A program made the translations under genes and the position numbers. A stretch of 64,000 nt of DNA, from NCBI RefSeq assembly GCF_000426445.1, contig NZ_AUFJ01000014.1:159380-223379 (forward strand), in the 5' to 3' direction. The stretch is from Brevibacterium album DSM 18261 (GTDB taxonomy: Bacteria > Actinomycetota > Actinomycetes > Actinomycetales > Brevibacteriaceae). Shown here one piece after another: positions 16,794 through 26,357 of this stretch (position 1 is its first letter; every line of letters begins with the position of its first letter). Under the pieces are notes generated by a model. The model was not told the origin of the DNA. It did no database searches and saw nothing but the letters and a program-made list of their open reading frames with translations.

Positions 16794-17581
16794 TGGTGCG
16801 CGGCGGCGACGATGAGCGCGGCGAGGTGGCATCCGTAGCCGAGCACCGTGAGCGTGTGGAAGATCTCGTGGAAGCCGAACACCGCCGGCACCGGATCCGG
16901 CCGTTTGAGGCCGTAGACCACAGCTCCGGCGATGTAGAGCGCACCGCCCGTCACCACGAGGATGCCCACCGGCAGGCTCTCGGTCCAGATGCCCGGCACA
17001 TAGCCGACGCCGGCGAGGCCGATCGCCACGTAGACGGGCACGAACAGCCAGCGCGGCGCCGTCGTCCACAGGAGGCGGAACGCAACTCCCAGCAGCGCGC
17101 CTGACCACATGACCGCCAGCAGCGTGAGCGCCTGCCGCGGAGGCAGGCAGAGGACCGCGAGCGGCGAATAGGTGCCGGCGATGATGAGGAAGATGTTCGC
17201 ATGGTCGATGCGGCGCAGCAGGAGCTTCACGCGGGTGCGCCAGTGCCCGGCGTGGTAGACCGCGGAGGTGCCGAACAGCAGCATGCCCGTGATCGCGAAG
17301 ACGGCCGCGGCCAGGCGCGAGGCGACGGTGGGCGAGATGATGACGAGCGCGAGACCGCCCAGGACCGCCAGAGGGAACGCCCCTGCATGGATCCAGCCGC
17401 GCCAGCTGGGCCGGATCTGACCGGCGAGCCGGCTGAGCTCCGTGCGGAGTGCGGCGCGGCGCTGGGGACCGAGCGCACGCGGGGTGCGGGCGGGCGCCTC
17501 GGGCCGGGCGGCGGAGTCGTCGGGGCTGCCGCGCGAGGCCGTGGCCTCGTGGCGTCCGTCTGCTGCGATGAGGTGCTCCAT
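16787..17581 (-). CDS. Hemolysin III (HlyIII/PAQR-like) membrane protein
   Basis: 264-aa protein of the HlyIII/TrhA branch of the PAQR superfamily. About 75 hydrophilic residues precede seven predicted helices. Family metal-site residues are visible in GTSAVYHAGHW near 105, RRIDHANIFLI near 125, and the C-terminal GFHEIFHTLTVLGYGCHLAAL. Members are putative metal-dependent membrane hydrolases with a role in membrane homeostasis; 'hemolysin' is historical. The ATG at 17581 is fixed by a leaderless-type -10. It is divergent from the prenyltransferase gene, the order also seen around Rv1085c/Rv1086. Confidence 0.85.
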   Translation of the reverse strand: MEHLIAADGRHEATASRGSPDDSAARPEAPARTPRALGPQRRAALRTELSRLAGQIRPSWRGWIHAGAFPLAVLGGLALVIISPTVASRLAAAVFAITGMLLFGTSAVYHAGHWRTRVKLLLRRIDHANIFLIIAGTYSPLAVLCLPPRQALTLLAVMWSGALLGVAFRLLWTTAPRWLFVPVYVAIGLAGVGYVPGIWTESLPVGILVVTGGALYIAGAVVYGLKRPDPVPAVFGFHEIFHTLTVLGYGCHLAALIVAAAHHY

Positions 17582-17587
17582 CCTCAG

Positions 17588-17593
17588 ATAGTA
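17588..17593 (-). promoter_or_regulatory. -10 box of the leaderless HlyIII promoter
   Basis: TACTAT on the minus strand ends 6 nt before the ATG at 17581, with no Shine-Dalgarno between. Confidence 0.55.
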
Positions 17594-17666
17594 GAGTGAG
17601 GGCCTGAGAACGGCCTTGACACACCGTCTCGGCCGACGACTCACGCACGTTCCAGGAGAACCCCAC

Positions 17667-18455
17667 ATGCAGCCCCAGCCGCCCAAATGGCTCTATCGGC
17701 TCTACAACCGGAGGATCGCGGCGGGGCTCGAGCCCACGGGCAGGCTGCCCCGGCACGTGGGGGTCATCACGGACGGCAACCGGCGCTGGGCGAGGGAGTT
17801 CGGGCAGACGACGGTGGACGGCCACCGCGCGGGAGCGCAGAAGATCCTCCAGTTCATCGGCTGGTGCGAGGAGCTGGGCATCGAGGTCGTGACCCTCTAC
17901 GTCCTGTCGAAGGAGAACCTGCAGCGCAGCGCGGAGGAGGTCTCCGCCCTCGGCGGGATCATCGGGGACCTGGTCGACGACATCGCCGCCCGCGATGCGT
18001 GCGAGGTGCGCCTGGTGGGGGATCTGGGCATGCTCCCGGAGGACCTGCGGGGCCGGCTCACGGCCGCCGCCGAGGCCTCGACGGCGGGGCCCGGTGGCGC
18101 CGGCGCGGCCCGGGTGAGGGTGAATGTGGCGGCCGGCTACGGCGGCCGGCAGGAGATCGTCAACGCTGTGCGCGAGCTGCTCACCGAGCGCGCCGAGGCC
18201 GGCGAGAGCCTGGAGCAGGCGATCGAGGCCGTGACGGAGGAGGGCATCTCCGAGCACCTCTATACCAAGGGGCAGCCGGATCCGGACCTCATCATCCGCT
18301 CCTCCGGCGAGCAGCGCCTCTCGGGCTTCCTCATCTGGCAGAGCGCGTACACGGAGTTCTACTTCTGCGAGGTGTACTGGCCCGCGTTCCGGCGGACGGA
18401 CTTCCTGCGGGCGCTGCGGGACTACGCGGAGCGGGGCCGGCGCTACGGGAAGTAG
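17667..18455 (+). CDS. uppS: Cis-prenyltransferase (isoprenyl diphosphate synthase, UppS family)
   Basis: 262-aa cis-prenyltransferase that condenses isopentenyl diphosphate onto an allylic primer. The signature HVGVITDGNRRWARE near 32-46 carries the catalytic Asp. LSKENLQRS near 90 and RSSGEQRLSGFLIWQ near 210 with YTEFYF are the conserved substrate regions. By position it resembles Rv1086, which makes short Z,E-farnesyl diphosphate, so the product may be short-chain rather than C50/C55; chain length cannot be read reliably here. AGGAG precedes the ATG at 17667, and the frame upstream of it is not conserved. Confidence 0.88.
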   Translation: MQPQPPKWLYRLYNRRIAAGLEPTGRLPRHVGVITDGNRRWAREFGQTTVDGHRAGAQKILQFIGWCEELGIEVVTLYVLSKENLQRSAEEVSALGGIIGDLVDDIAARDACEVRLVGDLGMLPEDLRGRLTAAAEASTAGPGGAGAARVRVNVAAGYGGRQEIVNAVRELLTERAEAGESLEQAIEAVTEEGISEHLYTKGQPDPDLIIRSSGEQRLSGFLIWQSAYTEFYFCEVYWPAFRRTDFLRALRDYAERGRRYGK

Positions 18456-18458
18456 CGG

Positions 18459-18530
18459 TGTCTCAGTCTGCGCTGGTGTCTCGGTCTGCTTCGGTGCCGG
18501 GCTCGATTCTCGACGTGGATTGAGACGCGA
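18459..18530. repeat. Degenerate copy of a TGTCTCAGTCTGCG palindromic repeat
   Basis: Intergenic element after uppS: a direct GTGTCTC(A/G)GTCTGC repeat followed by an imperfect inverted arm ending in TTGAGACGCGA. It aligns with the better preserved copy at 20082-20156, including the shared centre GATTCTCGACG. Confidence 0.65.
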
Positions 18531-18755
18531 ACGGGGCACCGCCTCGGCGGCGGGTTCAGTCCGCATTCACGCAATCGTCACGTGACGCACTCCCGTTCCC
18601 CACGGTCGCAGGCCTGCCCGGGGCTAGCGTGAGAGGCGTCGGCAGGAAGCCGGCTCGGGTCCACACCTCAGCGGTGGGCAGCGCCTGAGTCGAAGACGGG
18701 GCGCACCCGACCGCGGCGTGCGGCCCCGATCCGATGACGCAAAGGGGAACTCCTG

Positions 18756-20054
18756 GTGCGCACATCCGTCACATACGTTCTCGACACCTCGGTGCTGCTC
18801 GCGGACCCTCGGGCGATGCTCAGATTCGCCGAGCACGAGGTGGTCATCCCGCTGGTCGTGGTCTCCGAACTGGAGGGCAAGCGGCACCACCCGGAGCTCG
18901 GCTTCACGGCGAGACGGGCGCTGGGCCTGCTCGACGAGATGCGGCAGGAGCACGGCCGGCTCGATGCCCCCGTGCCGGTGGGCGGCGAGGGCGGGACGGT
19001 CAGGGTCGAGCTCAACCACATCGACGCCTCGGCGCTGCCCGTGGCCTTCGACCGGAGCGAGAACGACACCCGGATCATCGCGGTCGCGCGGAACCTGCAG
19101 GCCGAGGGCGCCCATGTCGTGGTGGTGACGAAGGACGTGCCGATGCGGGTGAAGGCCGCTGCGCTCGGGCTTGCGGCCGAGGAGTACCGGAACGAGCAGA
19201 CGACGGACGCGGAGTACACCGGGATGTCCGCCCTGGACCTCGACGAGGAGGCGATGGAGCGGCTGTTCGAGGCCGGCCGGCTCGTGACGGAGAAGGCCGC
19301 CGCCGAGGTCGTGGGCAGCGGCCTGGTGCTCTCGGGTCCGCGCGGCTCGGCGCTGGGCCGGGTGACGGGTCCCCGTACGATCAAGCTGGTGCGCGGGGAC
19401 CAGAACGTGTTCGGCGTGCAGGGGCGGTCTGCCGAGCAGCGCGTGGCGATCGACATCCTCAGCGATGAGAGCGTGGGGATCGTGAGCCTCGGCGGCAGGG
19501 CGGGCACGGGGAAGTCCGCGCTCGCGCTCATGGCGGGTCTGCAGGCGGTGCTCGAGGACCGGACGCACTCCTCGGTCAAGGTGTTCCGGCCGCTCTATGC
19601 GGTGGGCGGGCAGAACCTCGGCTACCTGCCCGGCAGCGAGGGCGAGAAGATGAATCCCTGGGCGGAGGCGGTGTTCGACACCCTGGGAGCGCTCGTGAGC
19701 CAGAACGTCATCGACGAGGTGCTGCACCGGGGCCTGCTGGAGGTGCTTCCGCTCACGCACATCCGCGGGCGCTCGCTGCACGATTCCTTCGTCATCGTCG
19801 ACGAAGCGCAGTCGCTGGAGCGGGCGGTGCTGCTCACGGTGCTCTCCCGGCTGGGGGCGAACTCCCGGGTCGTGCTCACCCACGATGTGGCCCAGCGCGA
19901 CAACCTGCGGGTGGGCCGGCACGACGGGATCACTGCGGTGGTGGACCGGCTCAAGGGGCATCCGCTGTTCGCGCACGTGACGCTCATGCGCTCGGAGCGC
20001 TCCGCGATCGCGGCCCTCGTGACCGAGGTGCTGGAGGAGTACGAGCTGGTGTGA
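18756..20054 (+). CDS. phoH2: PhoH2: PIN domain fused to PhoH-like ATPase
   Basis: 432-aa two-domain protein. The N-terminal PIN nuclease domain (about 1-140) starts [13 protein letters not shown] with D10 as a likely metal ligand; the further acidic residues lie in SELEGKR and [14 protein letters not shown]. The C-terminal PhoH ATPase has [15 protein letters not shown] (Walker A, near 248), FVIVDEAQ (Walker B, near 345) and [14 protein letters not shown] at the end. Mycobacterial PhoH2 is an ATP-driven RNA helicase/RNase. A GTG start with AAAGGGGA 7 nt upstream is well supported. It is monocistronic and flanked on both sides by copies of the same intergenic palindrome. Confidence 0.92.
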   Translation: MRTSVTYVLDTSVLLADPRAMLRFAEHEVVIPLVVVSELEGKRHHPELGFTARRALGLLDEMRQEHGRLDAPVPVGGEGGTVRVELNHIDASALPVAFDRSENDTRIIAVARNLQAEGAHVVVVTKDVPMRVKAAALGLAAEEYRNEQTTDAEYTGMSALDLDEEAMERLFEAGRLVTEKAAAEVVGSGLVLSGPRGSALGRVTGPRTIKLVRGDQNVFGVQGRSAEQRVAIDILSDESVGIVSLGGRAGTGKSALALMAGLQAVLEDRTHSSVKVFRPLYAVGGQNLGYLPGSEGEKMNPWAEAVFDTLGALVSQNVIDEVLHRGLLEVLPLTHIRGRSLHDSFVIVDEAQSLERAVLLTVLSRLGANSRVVLTHDVAQRDNLRVGRHDGITAVVDRLKGHPLFAHVTLMRSERSAIAALVTEVLEEYELV

Positions 20055-20081
20055 GGGTGCGTTCAGGCATCAGTTCCCGCT

Positions 20082-20156
20082 GATGTCTCAGTTCTTGCTC
20101 ATGTCTCAGTCTGCGTCGAGATCGTGCCGGATTCTCGACGCAGACTGAGACACGAG
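20082..20156. repeat. Intact TGTCTCAGTCTGCGTCGAG palindromic repeat
   Basis: Arms 20102-20120 and 20134-20152 are perfect 19-bp reverse complements with a 13-nt loop, extendable to 23 bp with one mismatch, and preceded by a partial direct repeat of the arm (TGTCTCAGTT near 20083). It is the better copy of the element at 18459-18530. It may double as the phoH2 terminator. Confidence 0.75.
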
Positions 20157-20172
20157 TGCGCAGAGCAGACGA

Positions 20173-20203
20173 GGGGCGCCGGAGCTCGCGGCTCCGGCGC
20201 CCC
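20173..20203. terminator. fumC terminator
   Basis: Perfect 13-bp stem (GGGGCGCCGGAGC pairs with GCTCCGGCGCCCC) with loop TCGCG, 17 bp beyond the fumC stop codon. Confidence 0.8.
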
Positions 20204-20219
20204 CGCGCGTGGGGTCAGA

Positions 20220-21623
20220 TCAGCGGTAGTCGCCGATCATCGTGGTGACATCGAGTGCCTTGTCCAGGTCGGCCTCGGTGATGGAGCCGTCCTCCACGAA
20301 GCCCAGCGCGATCGTGGCCTCCTTGACGGTCATCTTGTTCGCCACGGCGTGCTTGGCGATCTTCGCGGCCGACTCGTAGCCGATCACCTTGTTCAGCGGC
20401 GTGACGATCGAGGGGGAGGCCTCGGCGAGGAAGCGCGCCCGCTCCTCGTTGGCGGTGAGGCCGTCGACCATCTTCTCCGCCATGACGCGCGAGGTGTTGG
20501 CGAGCAGGCGGATGGACTCGAGCAGGTTCGCGGCCATGACCGGGATGCCCACGTTGAGCTCGAACGCGCCGTTCGTGGACGACAGAGACACCGTCGTGTC
20601 GTTGCCGATGACCTGTGCCGCCACCTGGATCGCGGCCTCGCAGATGACCGGGTTGACCTTGCCGGGCATGATCGAGGAGCCGGGCTGGAGATCGGGGATG
20701 TGCAGCTCGCCCAGACCGGTGTTGGGGCCCGAGCCCATCCAGCGCAGATCGTTGTTGATCTTCATGAAGCCGTAGGCGATCGTCCGCAGCTGGCCGGAGA
20801 CCTCGACCAGGCCGTCGCGGTTGGCCTGCGCCTCGAAGTGGTTGCGCGCCTCGGTGATGGGCAGGCCGGTCTGCTCGGCGAGGAGCTCGATGACCCGCGC
20901 CGCGAAACCGGTCGGGGTGTTGATGCCCGTGCCCACGGCCGTGCCGCCGAGGGGCACCTCGGCCACCCGGGGGAGGGCGGCGTCGACGCGCTCGATGCCG
21001 TAGCGCACCTGTGCGGCGTACCCGCCGAACTCCTGGCCGAGCGTGACCGGGGTGGCGTCCATGAGGTGGGTGCGGCCGGACTTCACGATGTCGGAGAACT
21101 CGGCGGCCTTGCGCTCCAGCGAGGACGCGAGGACCTCGAGGGCGGGCTTGAGGTCATTCACGAGCGCGTTCGCGACCGCGACGTGTACTGAGGTGGGGAA
21201 CACGTCGTTGGAGGACTGCGAGGCGTTGACATGGTCGTTGGGGTGGACCTCGACCTCGGTGCCCTCGAGCTCGCGGTTGGCGAGCGTGGCGAGCACCTCA
21301 TTGGTGTTCATGTTCGAGGAGGTGCCGGAGCCGGTCTGGAAGACGTCGATGGGGAAGTGCGCATCGACCTCGCCGGCGATGACGGTGTCGGCGGCCGAGG
21401 CGATGGCCTCGGCGCGCTGGGAATCCAGGACGCCGAGCTCGGCATTCGCACGTGCCGCGGCCTTCTTCACCTGGCCGAGGGCCGCGATGTGCTCGCGCTC
21501 CAGGGTCTTGCCGGAGATGGGGAAGTTCTCCACTGCGCGCTGGGTCTGCGCGCGGTAGAGCGCGTCGGCGGGAACCCTGACCTCGCCCATGGTGTCGTGC
21601 TCGATGCGGTATTCCTGAGTCAT
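20220..21623 (-). CDS. fumC: Class II fumarate hydratase
   Basis: 467-aa class II (iron-independent) fumarase of the TCA cycle; interconverts fumarate and malate. Family signatures are [12 protein letters not shown] near 318-329 (catalytic serine loop), [14 protein letters not shown] near 98-111 and [16 protein letters not shown] near 182-197. Full length for the family. AGGAG precedes the ATG at 21623. It lies downstream of glpX and the beta carbonic anhydrase on the same strand, with a 91-bp gap, so readthrough or a separate promoter are both possible. The same fum-glpX neighbourhood is present in mycobacteria. Confidence 0.96.
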   Translation of the reverse strand: MTQEYRIEHDTMGEVRVPADALYRAQTQRAVENFPISGKTLEREHIAALGQVKKAAARANAELGVLDSQRAEAIASAADTVIAGEVDAHFPIDVFQTGSGTSSNMNTNEVLATLANRELEGTEVEVHPNDHVNASQSSNDVFPTSVHVAVANALVNDLKPALEVLASSLERKAAEFSDIVKSGRTHLMDATPVTLGQEFGGYAAQVRYGIERVDAALPRVAEVPLGGTAVGTGINTPTGFAARVIELLAEQTGLPITEARNHFEAQANRDGLVEVSGQLRTIAYGFMKINNDLRWMGSGPNTGLGELHIPDLQPGSSIMPGKVNPVICEAAIQVAAQVIGNDTTVSLSSTNGAFELNVGIPVMAANLLESIRLLANTSRVMAEKMVDGLTANEERARFLAEASPSIVTPLNKVIGYESAAKIAKHAVANKMTVKEATIALGFVEDGSITEADLDKALDVTTMIGDYR

Positions 21624-21714
21624 TCTCTTCTTCGCTCCTGGTCGGTGGCGTTGGGGGACGGTGGGCGGGCACTCCGCGGCGGGGGTGCGCCGCCCGTGGA
21701 CGGGGTAGAGCGGA

Positions 21715-22404
21715 TCAGCGGTCGCGGACGAGATCCACGGGGTTGCCGTTGTCGTTCACTGCGGCTCCCAGACGGGAGACGAGGTTCACGCGACCGTCCG
21801 CGAGGTGGTAGGTGAGACCCACGATCTCGAGCGATCCGCGTCGAAGCGCCCGACGGATCAGCGTGGATCTGCGGGGCAGGCGCATGACGGTGTCGATGGT
21901 GTTCTGGACGACCGCTCCCTGCACGTCCGTGAACCCCTCTCCTCGTGCGTGGACGACCGACGGCAGGATGCGCGTGACCAGATCCTCGATGAAGCCGCCG
22001 GGGGTCTCGCCGGTGGTGTAGGAGTCGACGGCCGCGGTGACGGCGCCGCAGGAGTCATGGCCCAGCACCACGAGCAGGGGGGTGCCGAGGACCTCGACGC
22101 CGTACTCGAGGGTGCCGATCGAGGCGGAGTCGCTGACCTGGCCGGCAGTGCGGACCACGAACATGTCGCCGAGGCCCACGTCGAAGATCATCTCCGCGGC
22201 CACGCGCGAATCGGAGCAGCCGAAGAGGGAGACGAACGGCTCCTGCGTGTTCGCGAGCGCGGAACGGCGCGAGACGTCCTGGTTGGGGTGAGACGGGGTG
22301 CCGGCCACATAGCGCGCGTTGCCCTCCATGAGGGCCTCGTACGCCTCGCCCGGGGTGGTGAACCGCCGTGCCGGGGAGAGGGAGTCCGCTGCGCTGTCCG
22401 GCAT
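21715..22404 (-). CDS. Beta-class carbonic anhydrase
   Basis: 229-aa beta carbonic anhydrase. Zinc ligands C63, H116 and C119 and the catalytic D65-R67 dyad are visible in [11 protein letters not shown] and LGHDSCGA. It interconverts CO2 and bicarbonate in the cytoplasm. Its ATG shares one base with the glpX stop codon (TGATG), so translation is coupled to the upstream fructose bisphosphatase. A separate gamma-class homologue lies at 6421-7029. The upstream carboxylase at 8616-10415 is one obvious consumer of bicarbonate, which is inference only. Confidence 0.93.
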   Translation of the reverse strand: MPDSAADSLSPARRFTTPGEAYEALMEGNARYVAGTPSHPNQDVSRRSALANTQEPFVSLFGCSDSRVAAEMIFDVGLGDMFVVRTAGQVSDSASIGTLEYGVEVLGTPLLVVLGHDSCGAVTAAVDSYTTGETPGGFIEDLVTRILPSVVHARGEGFTDVQGAVVQNTIDTVMRLPRRSTLIRRALRRGSLEIVGLTYHLADGRVNLVSRLGAAVNDNGNPVDLVRDR

Positions 22405-23543
22405 CAGACCAGACCTCGCAGGGCTGCCTCGCGTGCGGCCGCCTCATAGGAATGGGTCTTGTCGAGGCGATGCTCGGCGTAGACGTTGCGGACGGTGCCG
22501 GACTTCGAGCGCATGACGAGCGAGTGCGTGTGCACCCTGTCGCCCTCGTAGCGCACGCCGTCGAGCAGATCGCCGGAGCTGATGCCGGTCGCGACGAAGT
22601 AGGTGTTGTCGCCGCCCACCAGCTCGTCGGTCGTGAGGACCGCATCGACGTCGAGGCCCTGATCGATCGCGGCCTGCCGCTCCGCCTCGTCCTGCGGGTG
22701 GAGCCTGCCCTGGATGACGCCGCCGAGCGCCTTGATCGCGCACGCGGTGATGATCGCCTCCGGGGTGCCGCCGATGCCCAGCAGCAGGTCGATGCCGGTG
22801 CCGGGGCGCGCGGCGGCGATCGCGGCGGCGACATCGCCGTCCGTGATGAGCCGGATGCGGGCGCCGGCCTCCCTGACCTCGGCGATCGTCTTCTCGTGGC
22901 GCGGGCGGTCGAGGATGATGACCGTGACGTTCGAGGGATCGGTCCCCTTCGCCTTGGCGACGCGGCGGATGTTCTCGGCGACGGGCAGGCGCAGGTCGAC
23001 GGAGTCCGCCGCCTCCGGGCCGGCTGCGATCTTCTCCATGTAGAACACAGCCGAGGGATCGAGCATGGCGCCGGCCTCGGAGACGGCCATGACGGAGATC
23101 GCGCCGGGCATGCCGCGCGCCGTGAGGGTGGTGCCCTCGACCGGGTCGACCGCCACGTCGACGCGGGCACCGGAGCCGTCGCCCACGTGCTCGCCGTTGA
23201 ACAGCATGGGAGCCTCGTCCTTCTCGCCCTCGCCGATCACGACAGTGCCGTTCATGCTCACGCTCGAGAGCACATTGCGCATCGCGGCGACTGCTGCGCC
23301 GTCGGCGGCGAGCTTGTCACCGCGGCCCACCCACGGGCCCGCGGCGATCGCAGCGGCCTCGGTCACGCGCACCAGTTCGAGGGCGAGATTGCGGTCGGGT
23401 TCCCCTTCGATCGTCCGCAGCCGCTGCGACCAGGAATCCGTGACCGCGACCGGAGGCGCGTCGGGGTCCGGACGACCGCCGCCGTGGTGCTGCTTGATTT
23501 CGGGCGCGTCCGTCGACGCGGAGCTCTCGGAGTTCTCAGGCAT
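22404..23543 (-). CDS. glpX: Class II fructose-1,6-bisphosphatase
   Basis: 379-aa GlpX-type phosphatase of gluconeogenesis. Metal and substrate motifs include [13 protein letters not shown] near 89-101, VDPVEGTT near 119-126 (lithium-sensitive phosphatase motif) and [11 protein letters not shown] near 250. The ATG at 23543 is chosen because a -10 (CACAAT on the minus strand, 23551-23556) ends 7 nt upstream, indicating a leaderless transcript. The frame is open well beyond but overlaps the divergent DUF4245 gene. It is translationally coupled to the beta carbonic anhydrase. Confidence 0.93.
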   Translation of the reverse strand: MPENSESSASTDAPEIKQHHGGGRPDPDAPPVAVTDSWSQRLRTIEGEPDRNLALELVRVTEAAAIAAGPWVGRGDKLAADGAAVAAMRNVLSSVSMNGTVVIGEGEKDEAPMLFNGEHVGDGSGARVDVAVDPVEGTTLTARGMPGAISVMAVSEAGAMLDPSAVFYMEKIAAGPEAADSVDLRLPVAENIRRVAKAKGTDPSNVTVIILDRPRHEKTIAEVREAGARIRLITDGDVAAAIAAARPGTGIDLLLGIGGTPEAIITACAIKALGGVIQGRLHPQDEAERQAAIDQGLDVDAVLTTDELVGGDNTYFVATGISSGDLLDGVRYEGDRVHTHSLVMRSKSGTVRNVYAEHRLDKTHSYEAAAREAALRGLV

Positions 23544-23550
23544 ACCCCTC

Positions 23551-23556
23551 ATTGTG
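23551..23556 (-). promoter_or_regulatory. -10 box of leaderless glpX
   Basis: CACAAT on the minus strand ends 7 nt before the ATG at 23543. Confidence 0.5.
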
Positions 23557-23745
23557 CCACCTGGCCGGGACGTCCACGCCATACGCATCCGGTGCGCGTC
23601 TCGTCCGCGAGGCTGCGGCAGGGCGCTGGGGATCCCGCGACGGCGATCCGGGAGATGCTGCGGCGCTCCCGGTGCCCGCGGCGGCGTCGCCCAGGTGCCC
23701 GCGGTGCGGGCACCTGCGGAATTGGAGACCGCGCGCGGGAGCGGC

Positions 23746-23751
23746 GACAAT
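23746..23751 (+). promoter_or_regulatory. -10 box of the leaderless DUF4245 gene
   Basis: GACAAT ends 6 nt before the GTG at 23758 with no Shine-Dalgarno sequence. Confidence 0.55.
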
Positions 23752-23757
23752 GGACCC

Positions 23758-24459
23758 GTGACCGACCAGCCAGACGCACCGCGCACGCCCCTGCCCACCT
23801 CCACGGCGCGCTACGGGAGGCTCGACGGCTCCTCCGCGCCCCCGGAGCAGCCCGAGCTGTTCCCGGGCGAGCGTGCGCTCGCCCGGACGCGGGCGGGCTC
23901 GCGCGAGGAGATGCGCGTCATCCGCCGCCACTACAACTGGGTGAACATGGTCATCGCCCTGCTGGCCTGCGGCGCCCTCGTGGCCGTCGCGCTCATGCTC
24001 GCGCCGCGGCCCGAGGGGGATCCGACGCGCGAGGTCGACTACACACAGGTCGCACAGAGCGCGCAGCCGATGGCCGCCTTCCCGCTCGCGGTGCCGGACA
24101 TCCCGGAGGGCTGGCACGCGAATTCCGCGACGTTCGGCGAATCGGGGCCTGCCGCAGTGCCCACGTGGTACGTCTCCTGGGTCAATGAGGAGCAGGAGCG
24201 GTGGCTCTCGCTGCGCCAGGTGGCCGCCGATGCGCCCGAGTCCTGGAGCGCGGCGCACCTCGAGGAGTACGCCACCACGGGCGAGTCCGAGCTCGGGGGC
24301 GTGCAGTTCACGCGATACGAGCGCACGGGCGGCTCCGGTCATGCCCTGGTCGGCTCCGCCGAGGGGACGAACCTCCTCATCATGGGCAGCGCTCCGTGGG
24401 AGCAGGTCGAGGCGATCGCCGAGGAGGCCCTCACCAGCCAGGGCGACGCAGCGGGCTGA
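23758..24459 (+). CDS. DUF4245 family membrane-anchored protein
   Basis: 233-aa protein with a Pro-rich cytoplasmic N-terminus, one transmembrane helix ([19 protein letters not shown], about 64-82) and an extracytoplasmic domain of about 150 residues containing the DUF4245 pattern ([17 protein letters not shown] near 108, TWYVSWV near 135). It is divergent from glpX, as the corresponding gene is in mycobacteria (Rv1099c/Rv1100). The GTG start is supported by the -10 box 6 nt upstream. Function unknown. Confidence 0.8.
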   Translation: MTDQPDAPRTPLPTSTARYGRLDGSSAPPEQPELFPGERALARTRAGSREEMRVIRRHYNWVNMVIALLACGALVAVALMLAPRPEGDPTREVDYTQVAQSAQPMAAFPLAVPDIPEGWHANSATFGESGPAAVPTWYVSWVNEEQERWLSLRQVAADAPESWSAAHLEEYATTGESELGGVQFTRYERTGGSGHALVGSAEGTNLLIMGSAPWEQVEAIAEEALTSQGDAAG

Positions 24460-24487
24460 GAGCGGAGCGCGCAGGAGGCCGGTGCGG

Positions 24488-24751
24488 TCAGTCCTCCGCG
24501 CTCTCCCGGGCCGCGCGCGCCTTCTCGAGGCGGTCCTTCGCACCTTCGAGCCACGCCTGGCAGCGGTCGGCAAGTGCCTCGCCCCGCTCCCAGAGCCGGA
24601 GTGAGTCCTCGAGGCTGAGATTGCCCGCCTCCAGGGTGCGCACGGTGGTGACCAGCTCCTCGCGCGCCTGCTCGTAGCTGAGCTGTTCGACGGGCTGTGC
24701 GGTCTCGGGGGCTTCTGACATGGCGGCGTCTCCGTTCTCCTGTGCGGTCAT
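24488..24751 (-). CDS. xseB: Exodeoxyribonuclease VII small subunit
   Basis: 87-aa XseB, which binds the XseA catalytic subunit in a many-to-one complex that degrades single-stranded DNA. The family motif [20 protein letters not shown] (24-43) is followed by [20 protein letters not shown]. An internal ATG (residue 11) is an alternative start. It lies 105 bp downstream of xseA on the same strand and converges on the DUF4245 gene. Confidence 0.92.
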   Translation of the reverse strand: MTAQENGDAAMSEAPETAQPVEQLSYEQAREELVTTVRTLEAGNLSLEDSLRLWERGEALADRCQAWLEGAKDRLEKARAARESAED

Positions 24752-24856
24752 GGTTCTCGTGTGCGGTCAGGTGGCCGTCGCGCGGGCCGGAGGCCTCGGC
24801 CCGGCCGGTCCGGGCCGGCTCCTCGGATGGGGTGGCAGGACTGCGGCGCGGGAGCC

Positions 24857-26143
24857 TCAGCGCGCGGGTGCGGACTCCTCGACGGTGGCGCGGAGGCGGC
24901 CGGCGGCGACCCGGATCGTCACGGCGTCCCCAGGTGCCACCTGCTCATGGCTGCGGACTGCCGTGCCGTCCTCCGTCTGCACCACCGCGTAGCCGCGGGC
25001 GAGCGTGTTGAGCGGAGACAGACTGCGCACCTGTGTGCGGAGGTGCTCGATCTCCGCCGCCGCTCGGGTGACGAGACCGGACTGCGCCTGCCATGCGCGA
25101 CCGCGCAGGGCTCCGACGTCCTGTTTCCGGCTCGTGAGCATCGTCTCCGGGTTCGCGAGGACAGGCCGGCCCCGCACGTCCGCCAGTGCGCGGGCCTCGG
25201 CGGTGAGCATGCGGTCGAGGATCCCGTCGAGAGAGGCGCGGGCCTGCAGGATGCCCATCTGCTCCTCCGCGACGTCCGGCACGATCCGCTTGGCGGCGTC
25301 CGTGGGGGTCGAGGCCCGCAGATCCGCGACCTCGTCGAGGAGCGGCCGGTCCGCCTCGTGCCCGATCGCGGAGACGACAGGGGTGGACGCGGCGTAGACG
25401 GCCCGCACCAGCGCCTCATTGGAGAAGGGGAGGAGGTCCTCGAGGCTGCCCCCGCCCCGGGCGATGACGATGAGGTCCACCTCGGGGTCCGCATCGAGGG
25501 TGCGGAGAGCCTCGATGACCTGGGGGACGGCCTGAGTGCCCTGCGTCGCGGCATTGCGGACGGCGAACTCGACCGCGGGCCAGCGCAGCGAGGCGTTCCT
25601 GATGACGTCCTTCTGCGCGTCCGAGTCATGTCCCGTGATGAGGCCGATGCGGTGGGGGAGGAAGGGCAGCCGCTGCTTGTGCGCGGGATCGAAGAGCCCC
25701 TCGGCGGCGAGCATCTGGCGCAGCTGCTCGAGGCGGGCCAGGAGTTCGCCGAGGCCCACGGCCCGGATGTCGTAGGCCTGCATCGTCAGCCGGCCCTTGG
25801 CCAGCCAGTAGTTGGCCTTGGCGCGAACGACCACACGGGAGCCCTCGGACAGCGGGGTGTCGAGGCGGTCGCGGACATTGCCCCAGATCTGCACGGGCAG
25901 GGAGATGTCCTCCGTCGTGTCGTGGAGGGTGAGGTAGCTGGCCTTGGCCCGGTTGCTGAGCTCGATCACCTGGCCCTCGACCCACACGGTGGACATGCGG
26001 TCGATATAGGCCTTCATCTTGTGGGCCAGGAGGCTGACGGGCCACGGGTTCTCCGGCGTGGTCTCCGCCGCCGTGGCCGCGAGCGGGGCCTGCTCGGGCT
26101 GCTCGCCGAGAGTGCCGGGGGTGCCGGTGATCCGTTCTGCCAT
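24857..26143 (-). CDS. xseA: Exodeoxyribonuclease VII large subunit
   Basis: 428-aa catalytic subunit of exonuclease VII. The N-terminal OB-fold (about 35-135) contains VWVEGQVIELSNRAKASYLT. The catalytic domain has GLITGHDSDAQKD near 166, IVIARGGGSLEDLLPFSNE near 228 and IGHEADRPLLDEVADLRAST near 262, and a coiled-coil C-terminus follows. The ATG at 26143 has GAGGAGG about 6 nt upstream. The longer upstream frame overlaps the divergent ispH start region and is rejected. Confidence 0.94.
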   Translation of the reverse strand: MAERITGTPGTLGEQPEQAPLAATAAETTPENPWPVSLLAHKMKAYIDRMSTVWVEGQVIELSNRAKASYLTLHDTTEDISLPVQIWGNVRDRLDTPLSEGSRVVVRAKANYWLAKGRLTMQAYDIRAVGLGELLARLEQLRQMLAAEGLFDPAHKQRLPFLPHRIGLITGHDSDAQKDVIRNASLRWPAVEFAVRNAATQGTQAVPQVIEALRTLDADPEVDLIVIARGGGSLEDLLPFSNEALVRAVYAASTPVVSAIGHEADRPLLDEVADLRASTPTDAAKRIVPDVAEEQMGILQARASLDGILDRMLTAEARALADVRGRPVLANPETMLTSRKQDVGALRGRAWQAQSGLVTRAAAEIEHLRTQVRSLSPLNTLARGYAVVQTEDGTAVRSHEQVAPGDAVTIRVAAGRLRATVEESAPAR

Positions 26144-26344
26144 CTCGTCCTCCTCGCGGGTTCGCTGACGTCGGCCGAACTGGGTTCCGATCCTAGACGA
26201 GAGCACGGACACGGACGATCGGGGAGTGCGTCCGGAGAGCCCCGGCCGCAGCTTCAGGGCTGCTGGGGGTGCCGTTCCGGGGCGCCGTGCCGACCTGTGC
26301 GGTCGCTGCGCGGCGCCGTCCAGGCCGCGCTGATGATGGATCCG

Positions 26345-26350
26345 TAGAAT
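26345..26350 (+). promoter_or_regulatory. -10 box of leaderless ispH
   Basis: TAGAAT ends 7 nt before the ATG at 26358; no ribosome-binding site between. Confidence 0.6.
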
Positions 26351-26357
26351 CGGGGGC

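Noticed and set aside
15987..18566. 859-codon minus-strand frame over mca, HlyIII and uppS
   Set aside because: Low stop-codon density artefact; the real genes here have clear family motifs in other frames.
18459..20156. CRISPR or integron attC sites
   Set aside because: Two copies 1.6 kb apart flanking a core gene, with no integrase or cas genes.
22368..24188. 606-codon plus-strand frame opposite glpX
   Set aside because: Antisense to glpX and carbonic anhydrase; no domain.
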